In this document: piece after piece, positions 20,022-26,689 of the stretch | Layout: each line of letters begins with the position of its first letter | How positions within the stretch are numbered: the stretch's first letter is position 1 | Assembly (NCBI GenBank): GCA_001769505.1 | Contig: MEOF01000067.1 | Coordinates: forward strand, 1 to 50,335 | Origin: Bacteroidetes bacterium GWF2_33_38 | Lineage (GTDB): Bacteria > Bacteroidota > Bacteroidia > Bacteroidales > GWF2-33-38 | Length of the DNA stretch: 50,335 nucleotides | Direction: 5' to 3' | The notes under the pieces: generated by a model | Databases searched by the model: none | What the model was told of the DNA's origin: nothing | The model's input: the letters and a program-made list of their open reading frames with translations, nothing else | Translations under genes and position numbers: made by a program

Positions 20022-20029
20022 CAAATTTA
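20022..20029 (-). promoter_or_regulatory. Possible -7 promoter element for the AsmA-like gene
   Basis: Read leftward, TAAATTTG fits the TAnnTTTG consensus of Bacteroidota housekeeping promoters and lies 14 bases before the ATG at 20008. A -33 TTTG at the usual spacing is not clear. Confidence 0.35.
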
Positions 20030-20094
20030 TTTAACAAAAATAGCATTTTAGCTACAAAACTTATAATTTGAGTGAAGTTTTTATAAAAAATTGG

Positions 20095-20102
20095 TATATT
20101 TG
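20095..20102 (+). promoter_or_regulatory. -7 promoter element of tRNA-Arg
   Basis: TATATTTG matches the Bacteroidota TAnnTTTG consensus and ends 12 bases before the first base of the tRNA. The upstream region is T-rich (20078-20083), with TTTG at 20067-20070 slightly too far away for an ideal -33 box. Confidence 0.6.
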
Positions 20103-20114
20103 CAGTCTGATAAT

Positions 20115-20191
20115 GGTCTCGTAGCATAATTGAATAGTGCATCTGACTACGGATCAGAAGGTTGGGGGTTTGAATCCCTCCGAGATCACCA
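20115..20191 (+). tRNA. tRNA-Arg (anticodon ACG), CCA encoded
   Basis: A complete cloverleaf: acceptor GGTCTCG/CGAGATC (one G-T pair), D stem GCAT/GTGC, anticodon stem TCTGA/TCAGA with loop CTACGGA (anticodon ACG at 20149-20151), a five-base variable loop, T stem GGGGG/CCCTC with loop TTTGAAT, discriminator A and encoded CCA. The A34 is normally deaminated to inosine by TadA to read CGU, CGC and CGA. Promoter and terminator flank it. Its 3' half is overlapped on the other strand by the end of the recombinase reading frame, which suggests it is the insertion point of the adjacent element. Confidence 0.97.
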
Positions 20192-21767
20192 AATGGGACT
20201 GCCCTGATAAAAAAGGGTTAGTCCCTTTTTGTTTGCAATCACTATCGCCGACACAACAAGCGATTGCAGAAAATATGGAATTAACTTTTTTGGTTTGAAC
20301 TGTGTCAAATTCCTTATCATACCAAATTCCTTCTGGAAATACCAGTCTTTGTATCCGCTCCCTTAATCGCATGTTGCCGGACGCCCACATTTCATGCATA
20401 TTTCCGCAAAGATAAAAAGCCTTGTCTAAAATATTCTTATGGTTTGAACTTGGATTTTGACTACTGTTTAGTTCCTTTAAAATTTGATTCTGCTCTGACT
20501 TGTATTTCGTATGAAATTTTTCAAAGGTTTCTTTGTTCATTTCACCCAAAACATAAAATTTCTCTTCTACAAGGTCTATCTTTTTGGTGATTTCTGTCAA
20601 ATGGGTTTTTATCGCTTTTAGTTTCTCCGTGTTGCTTTTTATTAAATCAATAAAGGTATTTTCCAATTGAGAGATTATAATCGTTTTAAGGCTTTCTTTT
20701 ACCTGAAATTTCTGAAGTAAAGTTACAAACTGCTTGTTCAATTCATTCGCATTCTTACTACAGCTACAACCTTTTCTCCTGCATTTGTAATAGTAAATAT
20801 TTTTAGCCTTAACAAGAAAACCTGTTAATGGTTCACCGCATTTTGAACATTTAGTAAAAACCTTTAGAGGGATATTTTTGTTCTCTGGATTATGTGCAAT
20901 TCCATATTGTGGCGATCCGGAAATAATATTATTGATTTTTAAGAAATCTTCCTTGCTTACCGCCACTTCGTGTACTCCTTCAACAACCTGACCATCCAAT
21001 AGTGAGTTGGAAAGAAGCCCACAATAAAATGGATTCGTAAAAATCTTGTGGATTTTTTGTTTGTACATCGGCACACCCATCGCATTTAACTTCACAACTA
21101 TTTCTTCATTCATCAATCCGTTTATTTTCCAGTTAAAAGCAAGTTTTAGCTTTTTGCCTTCTTCATTGAGAACGATTTTTTTCTCATTGTTTATCCTGAT
21201 AATGTCGTAGCCTAGTGGAGGTTTTTGCACCCATACTCCTCTTTTCAGCTTTTCTCTCATTCCTGCTATTACCTTTTGTCTTCGAAGCTGATTGTCATAT
21301 TCAGAGAAAAGCAATTGAATATTCTGATGAAGAACCCCACTTGGGTTACTAGTGTCGGTTGGTTGAGTAACTGCAAAAACATCAATACCATATTTTTCCC
21401 TTAAATCTGTTGTTAATTTTATTGCTGCTCCCCCTGTACGGCTGAAACGGTCTAAAGTGTAAACTAATACCTGACTTATTTTTCCGTTTGATTTTCTAAC
21501 GTACTCAAGCATTCGTTTGAATTCTTTTCTCCCATCTGTTTTTGCACTTTCGTATGTTCCTCCAAAATAGGCTATAATATTTAAATTGTTGCGATGTGCA
21601 TATTCTTCAATCGCTTTTTTCTGTGTTTCAAGACTTAAATTTGTGTCAGCTTGTTCTTTTGAAGAAACTCTTGTGTAAACCACTACGTTTCCTGTTGTTA
21701 CTTTTTTTACAACGGAAGTATTTTTCTTGCCAAATCTTGTTGAGAATACTGATTCTGTTGTTTTCAT
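20154..21767 (-). CDS. Large serine recombinase (site-specific integrase), C-terminus running into tRNA-Arg
   Basis: A 537-residue large serine recombinase. The N-terminal resolvase domain (about 28-170) has the nucleophile Ser35 in YTRVSSKEQ and the LDRFSRTGG signature. A recombinase domain follows (LGYDIIR, then NPFYCGLL around residues 240-250), a zinc ribbon (CSKCGEPLTG with later KCRRKGC) and a coiled coil (about 370-440). It would integrate and excise its element at specific att sites. The last 38 or so codons read back through the tRNA terminator and the tRNA 3' half, ending in a stop inside the anticodon stem. That tail (VISEGFKPPTF) is antisense tRNA, so host DNA supplies the stop. 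Such contact at the element edge suggests insertion here, although serine integrases use tRNA sites less often than tyrosine ones. Confidence 0.92.
   Translation of the reverse strand: MKTTESVFSTRFGKKNTSVVKKVTTGNVVVYTRVSSKEQADTNLSLETQKKAIEEYAHRNNLNIIAYFGGTYESAKTDGRKEFKRMLEYVRKSNGKISQVLVYTLDRFSRTGGAAIKLTTDLREKYGIDVFAVTQPTDTSNPSGVLHQNIQLLFSEYDNQLRRQKVIAGMREKLKRGVWVQKPPLGYDIIRINNEKKIVLNEEGKKLKLAFNWKINGLMNEEIVVKLNAMGVPMYKQKIHKIFTNPFYCGLLSNSLLDGQVVEGVHEVAVSKEDFLKINNIISGSPQYGIAHNPENKNIPLKVFTKCSKCGEPLTGFLVKAKNIYYYKCRRKGCSCSKNANELNKQFVTLLQKFQVKESLKTIIISQLENTFIDLIKSNTEKLKAIKTHLTEITKKIDLVEEKFYVLGEMNKETFEKFHTKYKSEQNQILKELNSSQNPSSNHKNILDKAFYLCGNMHEMWASGNMRLRERIQRLVFPEGIWYDKEFDTVQTKKVNSIFSAIACCVGDSDCKQKGTNPFLSGQSHLVISEGFKPPTF
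20195..20230 (+). terminator. Terminator of tRNA-Arg
   Basis: GGGACTGCCCT (20195-20205) pairs with AGGGTTAGTCCC (20214-20225), with one mismatch or bulge, and is followed by five T. It lies three bases after the encoded CCA. Confidence 0.85.
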
Positions 21768-21922
21768 TTTTTTGCTTTTTTATTTCTTGTTGCTTTTTTT
21801 AATAATATTTGAAGTGTGTATCTAACATGCAATAACCAGTCCTTTAATCCTTAATATTCGACAAATAATTTTTAAGAACCTCCCGTTTTTAAAGAATTAT
21901 TGCATTGTATCTCGTTGACTAT

Positions 21923-22828
21923 TTAACAAGTGGCGGGAAATTCATCAGTTTTGTTGAATTCTTGTTGATTATGGGTTGATTTAGACAAATTGTTTCCTTC
22001 GTCATCATCATTTTCTTCTTCCCATTCTTCCAAAAACACAATGGTTGGAACAATTGCTTTTTTCTCTTTTAGCAGATAGCTGATTATAGAACCCATTTGT
22101 TCGAATTCTTCTTTGGTTAGCTGTTCCTGCATATATTTCAAAAAATTTATGCGGTCTTTTTCTATTATTTTGTCATCTTCATTAACTCTTTCAAATGTTG
22201 TTTCTGTTTCAGATTCTTTTATTTCTTCTGCATCGGCTGTTGTGTTTTCTTCGGCAAACATTCCTGCTAATGCTGATGCCCCCGGTAATTTTGCTAATCG
22301 ATGAGCATTTCTGCGAATGATGCCTTCTAATGCTACTGATGCCAAATCGCCCCATTGTTGGCTTAATTTGCCTTTTGAATTGTTGAGTTCTTCAATTTTA
22401 TTTTCAAGTTGCTCGATGTATTCTTCCGCATCTTCTAAATCGCTTTTTATTTCTTCCTTTTCTTTTAATAGAAGTTCATACTCCCATTCTTTTTTTTGCT
22501 TTTCGAGATGCTCTCCAACTATTTTATTGACTTCTAATCCTGACAATGAGGGCTTCTCGGGAAGTTTTTCTTCCTTTAATACGAGAATATAACGGTTGTT
22601 GCGTTTTGAATTCCCTTCATAAATAATAATGGAGATGCTTTTTGTATCATCGGTTACAAAATCTTCGTATTCCTCGAATTGTTCGGGGTTATTGGTACGT
22701 GGGATAATTCGGAGCTTATCAACGTAAATTTCATAATCTAATGGCTTTCCTGCTTTGGAGTTGTTTTGTAACAATTGTCGTAGCTGCCATGCTTGTTCGC
22801 TGCTGTATGCGAGTCGTTCTATACTCAT
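21923..22828 (-). CDS. Recombinase-associated coiled-coil protein of unknown function
   Basis: A 301-residue soluble protein. Residues 1-105 are a globular part (AYSSEQAWQLRQLLQNN...); residues about 108-155 are a strong coiled coil rich in Glu, Lys and Leu (KEEIKSDLEDAEEYIEQLEN); then ALEGIIRRNAHRLAKLPGA and an acidic tail. I do not recognise a named family. Its position between a serine recombinase and a second coiled-coil protein on the same strand suggests an element-maintenance or partner protein. The start ATG at 22828 lies just inside a region with two inverted repeats (22831-22896), so its expression is probably regulated. Confidence 0.65.
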   Translation of the reverse strand: MSIERLAYSSEQAWQLRQLLQNNSKAGKPLDYEIYVDKLRIIPRTNNPEQFEEYEDFVTDDTKSISIIIYEGNSKRNNRYILVLKEEKLPEKPSLSGLEVNKIVGEHLEKQKKEWEYELLLKEKEEIKSDLEDAEEYIEQLENKIEELNNSKGKLSQQWGDLASVALEGIIRRNAHRLAKLPGASALAGMFAEENTTADAEEIKESETETTFERVNEDDKIIEKDRINFLKYMQEQLTKEEFEQMGSIISYLLKEKKAIVPTIVFLEEWEEENDDDEGNNLSKSTHNQQEFNKTDEFPATC

Positions 22829-22830
22829 AA

Positions 22831-22896
22831 CTTCGTATTTTTAAGTTAAACATATTTTTTACGAAGTACCGAAAAGCATTTAACTCACTTTTCGGT
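22831..22896. promoter_or_regulatory. Two inverted repeats upstream of the coiled-coil gene (possible operator)
   Basis: ACTTCGTA (22831-22838) pairs with TACGAAGT (22860-22867). Directly next, ACCGAAAAG (22868-22876) pairs with CTTTTCGGT (22888-22896). Both lie immediately before the leftward gene starting at 22828. They could bind a regulator or fold in the RNA leader. Neither has a T tract suited to termination. Confidence 0.5.
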
Positions 22897-22928
22897 TATT
22901 GCTCGATTTTGTATGATTTTACCAAACA

Positions 22929-22988
22929 ATGTAGTTTTATGTAGCGTTATGTCGGTTTGTGTAGTTTGTGGTAGTTTTGTGTCAGAAA
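22929..22988. repeat. Degenerate tandem array with exact 10-bp period
   Basis: Five to six units in a row: ATGTAGTTTT, ATGTAGCGTT, ATGTCGGTTT, GTGTAGTTTG, TGGTAGTTTT, then GTGTCAGAAA. The 10-bp step keeps each unit on the same face of the helix, as in iteron or regulator-binding arrays. It lies between the two accessory genes and touches the stop codon of the right-hand one. Confidence 0.6.
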
Positions 22989-22989
22989 A

Positions 22990-23505
22990 TTATACAACTG
23001 GCTCTCGTTCTTTGTATTCTTTTTTTAGAATTCCTTTTTCGTTTAACCATTGAGGCAAAACATAAAAATGCCCAAGTATGCCTGATACTTTGTATTTGTT
23101 TATTCTTCCATATTTTACTGCTTTTGCTAAGTTTGGAGATAGGTGTTTCACTTTTTCAATGACGTTACTGAATGCTTCCTTGTCGTGTTCTTCAATGTAA
23201 CGAATAATTTCTTTTGATTGCATTGGATACTCGCTGATGGTGAGTGCTGTGATGATTTTTCCTACCCAACTGTTTTCTTTGTTATATTTTATTTTTGAAG
23301 TTGAAGCTTTCTGTTGCTTTTCTTCTTGCAACTTTTCAAGTTTTTGAATGAGTTTTTCACTCTCGTTCATCTTTTCGGTTATCAATTCTTCTAAATGTTG
23401 TATTCGCTTTTCTTTTTCTTGTAATATTTCAACTAATTCTTCTTTGGTTTTTAAAAGCATTTTTTGCTTTTTAGCCTTATTTATGGGGTTTGTGTATTGA
23501 TTCAT
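22990..23505 (-). CDS. Coiled-coil/winged-helix-like accessory protein
   Basis: A 171-residue protein. Residues 10-65 form a Lys/Glu-rich coiled coil (LVEILQEKEKRIQHLEELI). Residues about 78-160 resemble a winged helix: a helix-turn-helix-like segment (YPMQSKEIIRYIEEHDKEAF) followed by KYGRINKYKVSGILGHFYVLPQW, where the strand/wing would lie. A DNA-binding role at the element's own repeats is plausible but inferred. It is the first gene of the three leftward accessory genes, with a promoter at 23524-23531 and a duplicated 16-bp motif just upstream. Confidence 0.65.
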   Translation of the reverse strand: MNQYTNPINKAKKQKMLLKTKEELVEILQEKEKRIQHLEELITEKMNESEKLIQKLEKLQEEKQQKASTSKIKYNKENSWVGKIITALTISEYPMQSKEIIRYIEEHDKEAFSNVIEKVKHLSPNLAKAVKYGRINKYKVSGILGHFYVLPQWLNEKGILKKEYKEREPVV

Positions 23506-23523
23506 ATCTGTATTTTATTGATA

Positions 23524-23531
23524 CAAATATA
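23524..23531 (-). promoter_or_regulatory. -7 promoter element of the accessory operon
   Basis: Read leftward, TATATTTG fits TAnnTTTG and lies 18 bases before the ATG at 23505, giving a short leader. Copy 1 of the duplicated 16-bp motif occupies the position of the -33 region. Confidence 0.55.
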
Positions 23532-23538
23532 ATATGTC

Positions 23539-23620
23539 TAATATTATTCTAATAATAAAAATGTATATTTCTAATATATGAAGCTTGTATTTCTAATATT
23601 TGTATAATATTATTCTAATA
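23539..23620. repeat. Duplicated 16-bp AT-rich motif, candidate operator
   Basis: TAATATTATTCTAATA occurs exactly at 23539-23554 and again at 23605-23620, 66 bp apart. Two further copies of TTTCTAATAT lie between them (23568-23577 and 23590-23599). All are upstream of the accessory promoter, so binding would control it; the AT-rich make-up makes chance similarity more likely than usual. Confidence 0.45.
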
Positions 23621-23750
23621 TTGCTAATGGAATTCTATAATAACTTGATTTTTTTAGGATGTTTATTCATGGGAATATTCAAAAAGAGTGTTAGTATCTG
23701 TACGATTCTTAATAAGTCGAAGTGCTTAACTGGAATAGCGGCAGATAAAA

Positions 23751-24701
23751 TTATACATACCTATTTTTCAAAATGTCGCTTGTTAACTTTGAAAAAGGAC
23801 GTTTATAATAATCTTTATGGTCAAAATAAACACCATAAATTGTTTTTTTCAATTCACCAATACTTATTGCTTTTAAAATTGGATTTTGATTCTTTAATTT
23901 TGCAAGATAGGTGTCGGTATAAATTCTTTTTTTATTAAGAATATCTTTAATAAGCTCTTTATGGCATCTAAATCTATTTAATTGAGCAACTACAGAAATA
24001 GTTTCTTTTATTTCATCTTTATACTTTACATCTTTAAATATAATATTTAACTGTAGTTTGCTAGTATCGGAAATAAAACCAGCATCAATAGGATTAATAT
24101 CATAAAAATAAACATCATCAACATTAACAGACAAATGCGGATTAAAGTATTTTTTATTTTGATCTAACTTTATTTGATTGCAAACCTTACATGCTGGCAC
24201 TAAATTAAAAAATGAAATTGCAAAAAAAGGATAATCCTTTTTTGAATAAATATGATCCCAGTCAAATGTTCTTCTTATTTGATTTCCTCTCTTTTTATAT
24301 TCAAAAGAATATGTATAATTTTCATTGCAATAAGGGCAAGTGAAAATGTCTATTTTATTTGCTAGGTATTTTGAATTATATTTTTCAGTGATTTTATTAC
24401 TTGAGAAATAAATACCCCCTCTAACAAAATATCCATATAAAGTTTTTAAGTTTAAATCGTTTCTAATTTTCTTTTTTTCTTTTATAGTTAACTTATCAAA
24501 ATATTCTTTAATTTCTTTTAATGTTTCAGGAGATGCTTTAATCAGACTTTCAAAATCAGTGATAATTGAACCAAAATGTGTGTTTACATAGTTATTTAAT
24601 TGAGTAGTACATTTATTAAAATGATTGTCGCAGTACCCTATAATTGCATCACTGTGAATATCAAGGAAAGATTTATAGTTTGAATAATGAACTGTTATCA
24701 T
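23751..24701 (-). CDS. HNH endonuclease, PtuB-like partner of the adjacent ATPase
   Basis: A 316-residue nuclease. Two Zn-binding knuckles, Cys122/Cys125 (TCPYC) and Cys171/Cys174 (ACKVCN), frame the HNH core Asp149-His150 (FDWDHIYSKKDYP) with Asn175 and His189 (FNPHL). The DH-Y-P-K-x-YP and NLVPxCxxCN pattern is that of HNH proteins paired with ATPases in Septu and related defence systems. Its ATG overlaps the stop of the ATPase gene as ATGA, so the two are translated in a coupled manner. The likely role is DNA or RNA cleavage once the ATPase senses infection. The N-terminal 110 residues are helical and unassigned. Function is inferred from context and motif. Confidence 0.82.
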   Translation of the reverse strand: MITVHYSNYKSFLDIHSDAIIGYCDNHFNKCTTQLNNYVNTHFGSIITDFESLIKASPETLKEIKEYFDKLTIKEKKKIRNDLNLKTLYGYFVRGGIYFSSNKITEKYNSKYLANKIDIFTCPYCNENYTYSFEYKKRGNQIRRTFDWDHIYSKKDYPFFAISFFNLVPACKVCNQIKLDQNKKYFNPHLSVNVDDVYFYDINPIDAGFISDTSKLQLNIIFKDVKYKDEIKETISVVAQLNRFRCHKELIKDILNKKRIYTDTYLAKLKNQNPILKAISIGELKKTIYGVYFDHKDYYKRPFSKLTSDILKNRYV

Positions 24702-26623
24702 TTTTTTGTTTTTTCTTTTGATATGTCAAGTATTTTCGTTTTATCTAATTCGACAATTTCATAATATTTATCAAAATCTTTACTTTTTTTTCTGTTAACC
24801 ATTTTTTGTATTTCATCTCTGATTAAGGGCTCTCCTATTAATTTTAAGAAACCCTCTACGTCTAATAAATTTTTAAATGTTTGTTGTTTTTTATTATTAA
24901 GAAATTTAAAAGCATCATTTATCTTTTCAAAAGCAAATTGGCTTATAAATTCATTTACAAAGAAGCCATCGCTAAATAATTCAAAAATATTGCCTCCTAA
25001 AGTTGGTTTATGATTGATAGAGTTTGATACCTTACAAAGCCCATTTTCCTTTTTTAAAAATATCAAATTATGACTTGGTATATCTGACGATATAAAAGGG
25101 GAATGTGAAGTTATGATAAATTGAAAATTTTTATTAAGGTTAAGTTTTTTATTAAAATAATCGAAAAATACATAAAGTGAATTAATGTATTTCCTTTGCC
25201 ATTCAGGATGCATATAAAGTTCTCCTTCATCTATACAAACAATTACATTTTCTTTATCATTATATGTTAGATGTTCAAATGTTTCGTAAAATTCAGAAAA
25301 TTGGTTTAAAAGTGCAGACTCGCCTGCACTGAATGGATTAATGCTATATCTGAATAAAACATCAGATTTATAATCTGTTATTGAAATTATTATACTTAAA
25401 AACTTCCATAAGTCTTCAGTTATTATTAATTTGTATGATCCAATATCTACAATAGATTTTGGCTCTATTATTTTAACTTTATCAAGATGAGAATCTATAT
25501 TTTTTAATAAATCATTTATTTTTCCAATCATGTAAAACTTGTCATCACGATTGTGAATTAGTAATAATTCTAAAATTTTATCAAATATTGAATCGTCAAG
25601 AATAAGGTTATTGATAAATTTTGATAAATCATCTAATGGTAATCTATTTTTACTTTGTTTGAAATAATCATTATAAAATGTAAAAAGGAAAATTTTAAAT
25701 ATCAATTCATTCTTAAACTTTATTTTGATACTTTTTTCTATATTATTCTTTTTAATACAATATTGATTAATTTCCGGTAGTCGTTTAAAATCAAACAACG
25801 ATTGATTAATTAATTTTTCAGTTTCCGCAAATATTTCTTCGTTAAACCATATGGTAACTGTATTTGGAATATGAATGTCCTTTATAAGTGCTTCTAATCT
25901 TTTGTGTTTTGTATTAAAAATTACTAAAAAATTAATCATTCTTTTCAATCTATCTTCAAAGTACAACTTAAGTAGATTAAAACTCTCATCAACAAATACT
26001 GTATCATCGTTTTTATATTTCTTGTTTTTATCTAAATATTTTTGAATACTATCTGGGGTAAGGGACATTCGAGTTTGATAGTCAACCGAACGATTTCGTG
26101 GATTATTCATATTTAACCATTTATCATTTTGGTCTGAATACAAATTTGAGTAATAAATAATACTCATTTTTTTGAAAGGAGACTCTGTTTTATTAATATT
26201 TAATAATTTATTTTTAATACTTTCTTTAGAAATAATACCTTCTTCTGGTATAATTATTTCAATTGGGTTTTTAAAAAAGAATTTTGAATCCTTGCTTATA
26301 TATGTATAAATCTCTAATTTAGAATTAAGCGGATTTTCAAGAATTATTAATACAGGATGTGTTAATGGTTTATCAGCTTCCATAACATTCAATAGTCTTA
26401 GAAGTGATGTTTTCCCAGAGCCATTGATTCCAATTATTCCTGTAATATTTGTAATTCCTTTTTTTGAAAAAAGCTGAAAATAATCAGGAGTTTTACTAGC
26501 ACTTATTAATATTTGTCTTTTTTCTGAATTAAGTTTAAAATCATAAGTGTACTTACTCCCAAAGTTAAATACTTGGTTTTTAATACTCATATAATTTTCA
26601 ACCCAAATGGCAACAAGTTTCAT
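24698..26623 (-). CDS. AAA (ABC-type) ATPase, PtuA-like
   Basis: A 641-residue ATPase of the ABC/SMC-like AAA_21/AAA_15 group. Walker A is GINGSGKT (65-72), the signature-like segment is FSAGESALL (about 431), Walker B is IVCIDEGE (461-468) and the switch is SHSP (506-509). A helical insertion of about 350 residues separates Walker A from the signature, as in OLD- and Septu-type ATPases, but there is no C-terminal Toprim domain. It overlaps the HNH gene by four bases. Such ATPases sense phage and hold or release the nuclease. It is co-directional with the preceding T9SS genes, but a hairpin at 26658-26683 separates them, so it probably has its own promoter in the AT-rich 26624-26657. Confidence 0.87.
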   Translation of the reverse strand: MKLVAIWVENYMSIKNQVFNFGSKYTYDFKLNSEKRQILISASKTPDYFQLFSKKGITNITGIIGINGSGKTSLLRLLNVMEADKPLTHPVLIILENPLNSKLEIYTYISKDSKFFFKNPIEIIIPEEGIISKESIKNKLLNINKTESPFKKMSIIYYSNLYSDQNDKWLNMNNPRNRSVDYQTRMSLTPDSIQKYLDKNKKYKNDDTVFVDESFNLLKLYFEDRLKRMINFLVIFNTKHKRLEALIKDIHIPNTVTIWFNEEIFAETEKLINQSLFDFKRLPEINQYCIKKNNIEKSIKIKFKNELIFKIFLFTFYNDYFKQSKNRLPLDDLSKFINNLILDDSIFDKILELLLIHNRDDKFYMIGKINDLLKNIDSHLDKVKIIEPKSIVDIGSYKLIITEDLWKFLSIIISITDYKSDVLFRYSINPFSAGESALLNQFSEFYETFEHLTYNDKENVIVCIDEGELYMHPEWQRKYINSLYVFFDYFNKKLNLNKNFQFIITSHSPFISSDIPSHNLIFLKKENGLCKVSNSINHKPTLGGNIFELFSDGFFVNEFISQFAFEKINDAFKFLNNKKQQTFKNLLDVEGFLKLIGEPLIRDEIQKMVNRKKSKDFDKYYEIVELDKTKILDISKEKTKK

Positions 26624-26657
26624 AAATATAATATTTTACTAAATAATTATTAAAACA

Positions 26658-26683
26658 AGAAGTGCAGATTTCTCTGCACTTCT
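26658..26683 (-). terminator. Terminator after the 2182-residue T9SS gene
   Basis: A perfect 11-bp stem (26658-26668 against 26673-26683) with a four-base loop lies seven bases beyond the stop codon of the leftward gene ending at 26690. In that direction it is followed by TGTTTT, a modest T tract. Confidence 0.75.
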
Positions 26684-26689
26684 ACCAAC

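Larger units (their letters stand above)
20192..26640. mobile_element. Putative integrative element, left end at tRNA-Arg (right end not found)
   Basis: The minimum content I would assign is the serine recombinase, two coiled-coil accessory genes with their control regions, and the ATPase/HNH pair. Support comes from the recombinase abutting the tRNA, gene types unlike those to the left, and a defence-like cargo. A search by eye for a second copy of the tRNA 3' end or its terminator across the rest of the window found none, so the element may extend past 26.6 kb or even beyond the window. Confidence 0.5.

Noticed and set aside
20234-20268. TGCAATC/GATTGCA inverted repeat inside the 3' part of the recombinase gene, considered as an att core
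   Set aside because: Only seven paired bases and no second copy found; could be chance.
23600-23938. 112-residue plus-strand frame
   Set aside because: Half of it is the antisense of the HNH nuclease gene and the rest is AT-rich spacer; no protein-like pattern or start context.
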